Part shown: positions 54,533 through 62,576 of the stretch, in pieces
Numbering within the stretch: position 1 is the first letter of the stretch
Layout of the letters: each line of letters begins with the position of its first letter
Source of the DNA: Roseburia sp. 1XD42-34
GTDB taxonomy: Bacteria > Bacillota > Bacilli > Bacillales > Amphibacillaceae
Assembly: GCF_009917385.1 (NCBI RefSeq)
Contig: NZ_QWLJ01000012.1
Coordinates: 1-64,000, forward strand
DNA length: 64,000 nt
Reading direction: 5' to 3'
Made by a program: the position numbers and the translations under genes
Notes under the pieces: generated by a model
Database searches by the model: none
What the model saw: the letters and a program-made list of their open reading frames with translations, nothing else
What the model was told of the DNA's origin: nothing

Positions 54533-55090
54533 ATGAAATTTAACATACGTGGTGAAAATCTTGAGGTAACGGGAGCTATACGTGATTATGTGGAGAAAAA
54601 AATAGGCAAACTAGAAAGATATTTTGATACTCCACCAACTTCCGAAGTACATGTAAATTTAAGTGTCTATAATGATGAGCAAAGGATTGAAGTTACGATT
54701 CCGATGACTAATCTGCTACTACGCGGCGAGGTACAGCATGTCGACCTCTACGCAGCTATTGATTTAGTTGTTGATAAACTGGAAAGACAAATAAGAAAAC
54801 ATAAAACTAAAGTGAATAGAAAATTTAGACAAAAAGGATCTCCAAAGCATGTTTTTGCGGAATTGGAAAAAGATGCTTTGAATGGGGAGCAGGAAGAGGA
54901 ATCTTCTGAAATAGAAATTGTTAGAACCAAACGGTTTGACCTAAAACCAATGGATTCAGAAGAAGCGGTGCTACAAATGGATATGTTGGGTCATTCATTT
55001 TATGTTTTTGAAAACGCTGTGAACGGTGATACTAATGTAGTTTACCGCCGAAAAGACGGAAAATACGGATTGATTGAACCGAACGCTTAG
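54533..55090 (+). CDS. hpf: Long-form ribosome hibernation promoting factor
   Basis: A 185-residue HPF. The N-terminal S30Ae domain (1-105; FNIRGENLEVTGAIRDYVEK, KLERYFDT) is followed by a linker and the C-terminal dimerisation domain (KRFDLKPMDSEEAVLQMDML; DTNVVYRRKDGKYGLIEP). It dimerises 70S ribosomes to 100S in stationary phase. ATG at 54533 follows GGAGAAGGGAGGACAC. The AT-rich upstream region has an AGGAAAT box reminiscent of a SigH -35 but no clear matching -10. Confidence 0.96.
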   Translation: MKFNIRGENLEVTGAIRDYVEKKIGKLERYFDTPPTSEVHVNLSVYNDEQRIEVTIPMTNLLLRGEVQHVDLYAAIDLVVDKLERQIRKHKTKVNRKFRQKGSPKHVFAELEKDALNGEQEEESSEIEIVRTKRFDLKPMDSEEAVLQMDMLGHSFYVFENAVNGDTNVVYRRKDGKYGLIEPNA

Positions 55091-55138
55091 ATTGATAAAT
55101 AAAAATATGTTTACAAATAAAATCCCAAAAAGAAGAAG

Positions 55139-55164
55139 ACCAGCTGTTTTTACAGCTGGTTTTT
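55139..55164 (+). terminator. Terminator after hpf
   Basis: ACCAGCTG and CAGCTGGT form a perfect 8-bp stem with a 6-base loop followed by TTTTT. Confidence 0.9.
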
Positions 55165-55554
55165 GATATTCCAACCAATTGATTATAAATGGAATAGAAA
55201 AAGAGAGTACTTAACATGTAGCCTTATGTCTGTTATTAAAAAGTCAATCATCATGCTATATTTCTTTTAGAAAGTTGAAATAAGTGAATGCGACCGATTA
55301 GAGCCATCAATAAGATGCCATTATGATTGTATTCAATTAGAGATTACTAATCTCAGTAAAAAATGTCGAAAATTGGTGTCGAAAATACTAAATTCAAAAA
55401 ACGCTTTCATAATAATGGACGAAAAAACCAAAAAAGACCTTTTATCTAGGTATTTTAACCTGTGTATTGAAGAATAATGTCGACTTTATGCCTAAAATTA
55501 AAAATTGCCGATTAGCTTAATCCAGTTCGTATGTGATATAAATTATACAAGAGC
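55165..55554. other. Spacer between hpf and the small coiled-coil gene
   Basis: AT-rich with no open frame and no repeat of either family. No clear promoter element beyond AT-rich sequence before 55555 was identified. Confidence 0.35.
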
Positions 55555-55567
55555 AGGAGGTGGTTAA

Positions 55568-55717
55568 TTGGACCGTGATAAAACTATTCATTTACAGCAA
55601 ATTTGCCAAAAGGTGGAGCAGCATGAGAGAACCATCAGTCAACTTGTGGAGATTGTAGCTGTGTTACATCGACAAATAGCAGTGCTAAAGGAGGGAACGA
55701 TGAAACTAGAGCGATAA
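55568..55717 (+). CDS. Small coiled-coil protein (49 aa), unidentified
   Basis: A TTG start follows a near-perfect ribosome binding site, AGGAGGTGG. The 49-residue product (DRDKTIHLQQICQKVEQHER, then heptads ISQLVEIVAVLHRQIAVL) is a predicted single amphipathic coiled coil. It stands alone between hpf and secA, with a terminator 70 bases downstream. I do not recognise a family. The strong ribosome binding site and heptad pattern make it a credible gene. Confidence 0.6.
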   Translation: MDRDKTIHLQQICQKVEQHERTISQLVEIVAVLHRQIAVLKEGTMKLER

Positions 55718-55785
55718 AAATCTCGTTATCACATCTCCCCGCATGAATGCAAGAACCTCCATATATCCTCTATTATCCTCTCTAA

Positions 55786-55821
55786 AAAGAGTGGTTCATC
55801 CCCGAACCACTCTTTGGTATT
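55786..55821 (+). terminator. Terminator downstream of the small coiled-coil gene
   Basis: AAAGAGTGGTTC and GAACCACTCTTT form a perfect 12-bp stem with a 6-base loop, followed by GGTATTTG. Confidence 0.8.
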
Positions 55822-56025
55822 TGTATAGGAAAGTCTAAAATTAGATGCTTGTGGATAACGAAATAACTAACTAGTCACGTCCGAATCCATCGTTCAGCAA
55901 CGATGCGACTTTAGAAATCTGCCCTACGATAAGTCCTCATCGGTTTGTCGCTAAGAGGAAGGGCGGCTAAAGACGGGCTTGCCGCCCAGGCATCGGCATA
56001 CTCCTGTTTTGGTGGCATGATTCCT
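55822..56025 (+). repeat. Family 1 intergenic repeat, copy I (long subtype, 3' end missing)
   Basis: It contains GATAACGAAATAACTAACTA, CTAAGAGGAAGGGCGGCTAA and GGGCTTGCCGCCCAGG, and stops after GGCATGATTCC; the terminal GCGCCTTTGTTC block is absent. The remaining spacer to secA (56026-56311) shows nothing recognisable. Confidence 0.8.
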
Positions 56026-56311
56026 TTATCCCGTAAAAAGGCGTTGTAGACTCCCTCGGTCTAAGAATAGAAGATGCAAGCGGCATAAAAGTAAGAATAG
56101 CTCAGTAAATACACGACAGACTTGTTTTTATGTTCCAAGTTGTCATCTATCTTTAGAAAGTGTTATGATAAATGTTGGATGAGAATATTTAAACTAGCAA
56201 TTAACCATAGATGCCCTATCCATTTGCTTTTAAATAAAAAAGGTATAGGCAATATGGTATCTAAATGAATTGAAATTCGTTATTTTTGATAAATATTGAG
56301 GTGCTGCATAA

Positions 56312-58822
56312 ATGGCTGGAATATTACAGAAAATTTTTGGAGATGGAACGCAACGTCAATTAAAACGACTACAGAAAATCGTCGACCAAATTGAGGCGTT
56401 AGAACCGGAGATGGTGAAGCTCTCTGATCACCAATTACAACAGAAAACAGAAGAATTTAAAACAAGATATCAAAATGGGGAATCCCTCGACGATATGCTT
56501 GTAGAAGCATATGCTGTTGTTCGAGAGGGTGCCAAACGTGCATTAAGTATGCGCCCATTTCAAACACAATTAATGGGAGCTATCGCTTTACATGAAGGCA
56601 ACATTGCTGAAATGAAAACAGGGGAAGGAAAGACATTAGCTTCAACGATGCCTGCTTATTTAAATGCAATAGCTGGTAAAGGCGTGCATATTATTACAGT
56701 AAATGATTATTTAGCAAGTCGTGATGCGAAGGAAATGGGTGTACTTTACGAATTCCTGGGATTGACAGTTGGATTAAATGGTAATGGTCTTACGAAAGAA
56801 CAAAAACGGGAAGCTTATCATCAGGATATTACTTATGGAACGAACAATGAATTTGGATTTGACTATTTACGTGATAATATGGTCTTGTACAAAGAACAGA
56901 TGGTACAACGCCCATTGAATTATGCGATTATTGACGAGGTAGACTCTATTTTAATTGATGAAGCGAGAACACCATTAATTATTTCAGGATCTGCGAAAAA
57001 ATCGGCAAGCTTGTATCAACAAGCAAATGCTTTTGTGAACACATTGACGAAAGATGACTATTCTTACGATGAGAAAACAAAAGGTGTTCAGCTTACTGAA
57101 GAAGGAATTAATAAAGCAGAACGCTATTTTTCTATCGAGAATTTGTTCGACTTAAATCACGTTTCTTTAACGCACCACATTAATCAAGCTTTGAAAGCAC
57201 ATGTTTCCATGCATCGCGATGATGATTATGTGGTTGAGGAAGGCGAAGTGGTTATCGTCGACCAATTTACTGGGCGCCTCATGAAAGGACGTCGCTATAG
57301 TGATGGACTACATCAGGCGATTGAAGCAAAAGAAGGTCTGCAAATCCAAAATGAAAGCATGACGTTAGCTTCCATCACGTTTCAAAACTTTTTCCGCATG
57401 TACAATAAACTTGCTGGTATGACGGGTACTGCAAAGACGGAAGAAGAAGAATTTAGGAATATTTATAATATGGATGTTATCGCCATCCCTACAAATAAAC
57501 CAATTATCCGTGACGATAAACCAGATTTAATTTACAAGACGATGGAAGGGAAGTTTCGTGCAGTAATTGAAGATATCAAAGAACGCCATAAAAAAGGTCA
57601 GCCTATCCTTGTAGGTACCGTTGCTGTTGAAACCTCCGAGCTTATCTCAAAAATGCTGAAAAAGGCTGGCATTAAACATGAAGTATTAAATGCCAAGAAT
57701 CATTTTCGTGAAGCTGAAATCATTGAAAACGCGGGTCAGCGCGGGTCAGTTACAATTGCTACTAATATGGCCGGGCGTGGGACAGATATTAAATTAGGTG
57801 AAGGCGTGGTTGAACTCGGTGGGCTTGCTGTTATCGGAACGGAACGTCACGAATCAAGGCGGATTGATAACCAGCTACGCGGACGTTCTGGTCGGCAAGG
57901 AGACCCTGGTGTTTCTCAGTTCTATTTGTCTATGGAAGATGAACTTATGCGCCGTTTTGGCTCCGATAACTTACGTTCGATGATGGATCGATTAGGAATG
58001 GAAGACTCCCAGCCAATTGAAAGTAAAATGGTTTCCCGTGCCGTGGAGTCAGCGCAAAAACGAGTGGAAGGAAATAACTTCGACGCTCGTAAAACGGTCT
58101 TATCTTATGACGATGTATTGCGAGAGCAACGCGAGATAATTTATAAGCAACGCTTTGAAGTTATCGATGCTGAAGGTAATCTTCGCGAGATTATTGAAAA
58201 TATGATCGCATCCGCATTAGAGCGTGTTGTTGCAACACATACGCAAGATGATGATGAAGATAATTGGGATTATAAAGCGATTGTGGATTATGTTACAGGA
58301 AACCTGCTTGATCCTGAGCAAATAACAGAAGATGATCTCAAAGGGAAAGACCAAGAAGAAATAACGGAATGGATTATGGAAAAAGTAAAAGCACGCTACG
58401 ATGAAAAAGAACAAGAGTTGACTGAGGAGCAAATGCGTGAGTTTGAAAAAGTAATCCTGCTCCGTACAGTTGACACGAAATGGATGGATCATATTGATCA
58501 AATGGATCAGCTTCGCCAAGGTATACATTTGCGTGCATATGGACAAAATGATCCGCTAAGGGAGTACCAACTAGAAGGATTTGCTATGTTCGAGTCCATG
58601 ATTGAAAGTATGGAAGAAGAAGTTGCTAAATATATAATGAAAGCAGAAATTCGTGATAACCTTCAGCGTCAGGAAGTAGTAAAAAATACACAAGCTGTTT
58701 CAGGAGGGCAAGAAGAGAAGAAAAAAACACGCAAACCATTTGTGAAGCAGCAGAATGTAGGAAGAAACGATCCTTGCCCTTGTGGTAGTGGCAAAAAATA
58801 TAAAAACTGTCACGGAAAATAA
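56312..58822 (+). CDS. secA: SecA preprotein translocase ATPase
   Basis: An 836-residue motor of the Sec pathway. Walker A is MKTGEGKT (about 98-105) and Walker B is [17 protein letters not shown] and the RGRSGRQGD helicase motif follow. The C-terminus carries the SecB/lipid zinc-binding motif ([15 protein letters not shown]). Full length for Bacillus SecA1. It exports the secreted proteins encoded in this window, including TasA-type proteins. It is followed closely by prfB. Confidence 0.98.
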   Translation: MAGILQKIFGDGTQRQLKRLQKIVDQIEALEPEMVKLSDHQLQQKTEEFKTRYQNGESLDDMLVEAYAVVREGAKRALSMRPFQTQLMGAIALHEGNIAEMKTGEGKTLASTMPAYLNAIAGKGVHIITVNDYLASRDAKEMGVLYEFLGLTVGLNGNGLTKEQKREAYHQDITYGTNNEFGFDYLRDNMVLYKEQMVQRPLNYAIIDEVDSILIDEARTPLIISGSAKKSASLYQQANAFVNTLTKDDYSYDEKTKGVQLTEEGINKAERYFSIENLFDLNHVSLTHHINQALKAHVSMHRDDDYVVEEGEVVIVDQFTGRLMKGRRYSDGLHQAIEAKEGLQIQNESMTLASITFQNFFRMYNKLAGMTGTAKTEEEEFRNIYNMDVIAIPTNKPIIRDDKPDLIYKTMEGKFRAVIEDIKERHKKGQPILVGTVAVETSELISKMLKKAGIKHEVLNAKNHFREAEIIENAGQRGSVTIATNMAGRGTDIKLGEGVVELGGLAVIGTERHESRRIDNQLRGRSGRQGDPGVSQFYLSMEDELMRRFGSDNLRSMMDRLGMEDSQPIESKMVSRAVESAQKRVEGNNFDARKTVLSYDDVLREQREIIYKQRFEVIDAEGNLREIIENMIASALERVVATHTQDDDEDNWDYKAIVDYVTGNLLDPEQITEDDLKGKDQEEITEWIMEKVKARYDEKEQELTEEQMREFEKVILLRTVDTKWMDHIDQMDQLRQGIHLRAYGQNDPLREYQLEGFAMFESMIESMEEEVAKYIMKAEIRDNLQRQEVVKNTQAVSGGQEEKKKTRKPFVKQQNVGRNDPCPCGSGKKYKNCHGK

Positions 58823-58829
58823 GTATGTC

Positions 58830-58855
58830 AAAGCACTCCAAATACGGAGTGCTTT
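58830..58855 (+). terminator. Hairpin between secA and prfB
   Basis: AAAGCACTCC and GGAGTGCTTT form a perfect 10-bp stem with a 6-base loop; the tail is CCTACC, so read-through into prfB is likely. Confidence 0.65.
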
Positions 58856-58896
58856 CCTACCGCTTAGACAATAATCAAATGATAGAGGTGATTGCA

Positions 58897-59998
58897 TTGG
58901 AACTTGTAGATATTAGAAATGAATTGGATAAAATGAGTAACCGAATCAATGACTTTAGGGGGTCTCTTTGACTTAGAAGCAAAAACAGAACGTATTCAGA
59001 CCTTAGAATTACAGATGACTGCGCCTGGATTTTGGGATGAACAAGATAAAGCGCAACATGTAATAAGTGAAATGAACCATCTAAAAACGTATGTTAATAA
59101 TTTTTCTAACCTTGAACAGCAACATGATAACTTAGAGGTTTCTTATGAACTTGTTAAGGAAGAGAATGATCAAGAATTACTAGAGGAATTGATCGAAGAA
59201 CTCCAATCTTTACGCAACCAGCTAAATGACTTTGAATTACAAATTTTATTAAGTGAACCTTATGACGCAAATAATGCCATTTTAGAATTACATCCTGGAG
59301 CAGGTGGTACGGAATCACAAGACTGGGGGAGCATGTTGTTGAGGATGTATCAACGCTGGGCTGAAAAAAAGAATTTTCAAGTGGAGATACTAAATTACTT
59401 AGCAGGTGATGAGGCCGGAATTAAAAGTGTAACATTGCTTATTAAAGGACATAATGCTTATGGATATTTAAAAGCAGAGAAAGGCGTCCATCGCTTAGTA
59501 CGAATTTCGCCATTTGACTCGTCAGGGCGCAGACATACTTCGTTTGTTTCTTGTGAAGTAACTCCTGAAATGACAGATGATGTTGATATTGAAGTCAAAT
59601 CTGAAGATCTAAAAATTGATACGTACCGTGCTAGTGGAGCAGGCGGGCAGCACGTCAATACGACAGATTCTGCTGTCCGTATCACACACGTACCGACGAA
59701 TACGATTGTTACTTGCCAAAATGAGCGTTCACAAATAAAAAATCGTGAAGCGGCCATGAAAATGCTCAAATCAAAATTATATCAGCTTGAGATTGAAAAA
59801 CAACAACAAGAGTTAGCAGAAATCCGTGGAGAGCAGATGGAGATTGGCTGGGGGAGTCAAATTCGTTCCTATGTTTTTCATCCATATTCTATGGTAAAAG
59901 ACCATCGCACTAACGTGGAAATTGGTAATACACAAGCTGTAATGGATGGGGACATTGATCCGTTTATCGATGCATATCTTCGGCAACAAGTAAATTAA
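58897..59998 (+). CDS. prfB: Peptide chain release factor 2 (programmed +1 frameshift)
   Basis: The gene starts at TTG 58897 (behind ATAGAGGTGATT) and runs 24 codons to an in-frame TGA at 58969-58971. An internal Shine-Dalgarno AGGGGG and the slip codon CTT before TGAC cause the +1 shift, and translation resumes at GAC 58970 for 342 further codons (366 in total). The GGQ motif (SGAGGQHVN) that triggers peptide release is present. RF2 reads UGA and UAA; the frameshift is autoregulatory, because low RF2 favours slipping. A start at the ATG at 58949 gives only the second part. Confidence 0.96.
58957..58972 (+). promoter_or_regulatory. prfB programmed frameshift site
   Basis: AGGGGGTCTCTTTGAC: the internal Shine-Dalgarno AGGGGG, then CTT-TGA-C. 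It matches the conserved recoding signal except for TCT in place of the usual TAT before CTT. Confidence 0.95.
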
Positions 59999-60169
59999 AG
60001 TCCAAATTATTTTTCATAAATTAGTCATAAATGGCTTTACGTGTTGCTATAGCAGCTTTTAACATTTGCAGGTAGCAATATTTGGCATTGGGAAGTGTTT
60101 TAAAACAGCAAAAATTGGTTATAATAGAGGTAATGAATCATTCATCAATATTTTGTTAGGGGGATTTGC

Positions 60170-60529
60170 ATGATGAAAAAGTGGTTGTTAGCAATGCTGT
60201 TTGGCACAGTGTTGGTATTAGGTGCATGTGGGGGCGGCGATGATGATAATGCATCTGAAGAGTCAGCAGATAAGGGAGAAACGCAAACAGAAGAAGGTGG
60301 TTCCGTTGATACCGCAAGCGCTGAAAAAATATATGAAAGCAATTGCGCAAGCTGTCACGGTGCTGATCTAAGTGGTGGTAACGGACCTGACTTAACGAAA
60401 GTGGGATCCGATTACTCTGCTGAAGAAATTGCCGACATTATTAACAACGGTAAAGGAAGCATGCCAGCAGGGATGGCAACTGGAGATGACGTTCAAGTGC
60501 TTGCTGATTGGTTGGCCGAAAAGAAATAG
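60170..60529 (+). CDS. cccB: Cytochrome c-551 lipoprotein
   Basis: A 119-residue small c-type cytochrome tethered by lipid. The lipobox is LVLGAC (Cys20), followed by an acidic linker (21-50). A class I haem-binding domain with CASCH (59-63) and a distal Met in GSMPAGM follows. It carries electrons on the outer membrane face. In B. subtilis cccB also precedes ftsE. The start follows TAGGGGGATTTGC; ATGATG gives two possible starts. Confidence 0.95.
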   Translation: MMKKWLLAMLFGTVLVLGACGGGDDDNASEESADKGETQTEEGGSVDTASAEKIYESNCASCHGADLSGGNGPDLTKVGSDYSAEEIADIINNGKGSMPAGMATGDDVQVLADWLAEKK

Positions 60530-60544
60530 TAGATATAAGAAACA

Positions 60545-60578
60545 AAGCTTACTTGCTTTATGTCAAGTAAGCTTTTTT
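60545..60578 (+). terminator. Terminator after cccB
   Basis: AAGCTTACTTG and CAAGTAAGCTT form an 11-bp stem with an 8-base loop followed by TTTT. Confidence 0.88.
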
Positions 60579-60739
60579 AATCTGGAAATGTAACGATATA
60601 GCGGTTTCCCCTATCTTTTTCCGTAATCCATGTTTCTCCTCTGATAAACGAAGCACTTATTAATAATAGGGAAATATATCCTTTATCAAGAATAGTGCTA
60701 AATACCCTTGATTTTCTATAAAATGACAAGATGTTTCAT
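60563..60739 (-). pseudogene. Possible frameshifted small minus-strand gene
   Basis: On the minus strand an ATG at 60739 behind AGGTAGGAG opens seven codons (MKHLVIL) to a stop. The adjacent frame then stays open for over 50 codons with a protein-like sequence (ISLLLISASFIRGETWITEK, then DRGKPLYRYISRLKKL) to a TGA inside the cccB terminator. One extra base in the TTTTA run would explain the break. No family is recognised; it could be chance. Confidence 0.22.
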
Positions 60740-60802
60740 AAACTCCTACCTTTGAAATACAAATGTAATAATTTTATGTCTAAAAATCGTGCGGAAAGAT
60801 GT

Positions 60803-60848
60803 TATAATGATATGGGATCACTCCTCACTTCTTTCTTCAAGGAGTGAT
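60803..60848 (+). promoter_or_regulatory. ftsE promoter (-10) and leader hairpin
   Basis: TATAAT at 60803-60808 is followed by ATCACTCCT/AGGAGTGAT (60817-60825 and 60840-60848), a 9-bp stem in the presumed leader about 55 bases before ftsE. The tail TATTTGATG is only weakly T-rich, so attenuation is uncertain. Confidence 0.45.
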
Positions 60849-60901
60849 TATTTGATGAATACACTTAGCAAGTTACAATAAAAAATAAAGGTGATTTTTT
60901 A

Positions 60902-61588
60902 ATGATAAAAATGAAAGATGTATCTAAAACATATGATAATGGCGTTTCAGCTTTGAGTGAAATAAATATAGAAATTGATCGTGGAGAATTTGTCTACATA
61001 GTTGGACCAAGTGGAGCAGGAAAGTCTACTCTTATTCGACTTATAGTACGTGAAGTAAAACCAACCAAAGGAACGATTTATATCAATGATGTGAATCTAA
61101 ATGAACTAAAAGAAAAGAAAGTGCCCTTAATTCGAAGAGATATTGGCGTGGTTTATCAGGATTTCAAGTTGCTTTCCAAGTTAACAGTCTATGAAAACGT
61201 TGCGTTTGCAATGGAAGTGATCGAAGCACCTCCAGCACTTATTCGAACAAGGGTAATGGAAGTACTTGATTTAGTGGGCTTAAAGCACAAAGTCAGGTCA
61301 CTGCCACAAGAGTTATCTGGCGGTGAACAGCAACGTGTTTCCATTGCCCGCGCTATTGTTAACAACCCTAAAATTGTCATAGCTGATGAACCCACAGGTA
61401 ACTTAGACCCTGATACATCATGGGGAATTATGAAAGTATTACAGGAAATCAATGATAGAGGAACAACGGTTATTATGGCAACCCATAGTAAGGAAATTGT
61501 CAATACCTTTAAAAATCGTGTTATTGCGATTGAAAATGGAGTTATTGTAAGAGACGAGCATCGAGGTGAATACGGCTATGAAATTTAG
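60902..61588 (+). CDS. ftsE: FtsE cell-division ABC transporter ATPase
   Basis: A 228-residue ABC ATPase. Walker A is GPSGAGKST (35-43), the signature is LSGGEQQRV and Walker B is VIADEPTG. With FtsX it controls peptidoglycan hydrolases (CwlO in B. subtilis). ATG follows GGTGATTTTTTA. It overlaps ftsX by 11 bases. Confidence 0.97.
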   Translation: MIKMKDVSKTYDNGVSALSEINIEIDRGEFVYIVGPSGAGKSTLIRLIVREVKPTKGTIYINDVNLNELKEKKVPLIRRDIGVVYQDFKLLSKLTVYENVAFAMEVIEAPPALIRTRVMEVLDLVGLKHKVRSLPQELSGGEQQRVSIARAIVNNPKIVIADEPTGNLDPDTSWGIMKVLQEINDRGTTVIMATHSKEIVNTFKNRVIAIENGVIVRDEHRGEYGYEI

Positions 61589-62471
61589 AACATTTTTGCG
61601 ACATATACGAGAAGGATTTAAAAATATTAGTCGTAACGGCTGGATGACAATGGCTTCAATTGGAGCAGTGACAACAACATTAATTTTAGTTGCGGCCTTT
61701 TTGGCATTAATGCTTAATTTAAATCAAATCGCAGATAACATTGAAAATGATGTACAAATTGATGCGATGATTACCCAAACTGCAAATCAGGAAGATATTC
61801 AAGCTCTAGGAGAATCCATCAAAAAACTGGACGGTGTGGAGTCGGCAGTCTTCTCTTCCAAAGATGATGAACTGAATAAATTGGTTGAGAGCATGGGTGA
61901 AGAGGGAAAAGCATGGGAAATGTTTGAGCAGGACAACCCATTAAATCATGTCTATATCGTAAAAACCAAAGACCCTAAAGATACAGCATCAATAGCTAAA
62001 AAAATTGAACAGATGGACGCTGTACAGGAAGTGGTGTACGGAAAAGACGTTGTTAAAAGATTATTTGAATTTAATAAGTATGCAAGAACTATCGGGTTAG
62101 TCTTGATTATCGGCTTGGTATTTACAGCGATTTTCTTAATCTCAAATACTATTAAAATTACAATTATGGCTAGAAGTAAGGAAATCGGGATTATGAAACT
62201 CGTAGGGGCAACGAATGGATTTATTAGATGGCCATTTTTCGTGGAAGGATTATTACTCGGTGTATTAGGATCTATCCTTCCAATTGTGATTGTGCTAACT
62301 GGATACTATTACTTACAAGACATTGTTAGCCAACAAACCACTTATAAATTTATTGAGATTTTACCATACTCTCCATTCGCTTTTCAGCTTTCAGGAATTG
62401 TATTAACCATTGGAGCCGTCATAGGTGTATGGGGAAGTGTGATGAGTGTAAGGAAGTTCCTAAAAGTATAA
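61578..62471 (+). CDS. ftsX: FtsX cell-division ABC permease
   Basis: A 297-residue permease with four membrane helices: one N-terminal, an extracytoplasmic loop (about 50-165), then three C-terminal helices. GIMKLVGATNGFIRWPFFVE is the conserved FtsX coupling region. ATG at 61578 is seven bases after GAGGTGA; the in-frame GTG at 61566 overlaps that site. It signals to extracellular M23/NlpC hydrolases, and an M23 gene follows 105 bases downstream. Confidence 0.96.
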   Translation: MKFRTFLRHIREGFKNISRNGWMTMASIGAVTTTLILVAAFLALMLNLNQIADNIENDVQIDAMITQTANQEDIQALGESIKKLDGVESAVFSSKDDELNKLVESMGEEGKAWEMFEQDNPLNHVYIVKTKDPKDTASIAKKIEQMDAVQEVVYGKDVVKRLFEFNKYARTIGLVLIIGLVFTAIFLISNTIKITIMARSKEIGIMKLVGATNGFIRWPFFVEGLLLGVLGSILPIVIVLTGYYYLQDIVSQQTTYKFIEILPYSPFAFQLSGIVLTIGAVIGVWGSVMSVRKFLKV

Positions 62472-62576
62472 GTTAATTAAGATCAATCAGCATAGAGAAC
62501 ACATTGGTTAGAGGTGTCTCTGACATCTCTATCGTGTGTAACATACAAAAACTACGGAGGGAAAGGTGAACAAACA

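Noticed and set aside
54470..54533. SigB or SigH promoter before hpf
   Set aside because: An AGGAAAT box is present, but neither a correctly spaced SigH -10 nor a GTTT/GGGTA SigB pair was found.
13746..56025. CRISPR array as an explanation for the repeated blocks
   Set aside because: The copies are kilobases apart, 180-260 bases long, and have no regular short repeat-spacer pattern or cas genes.
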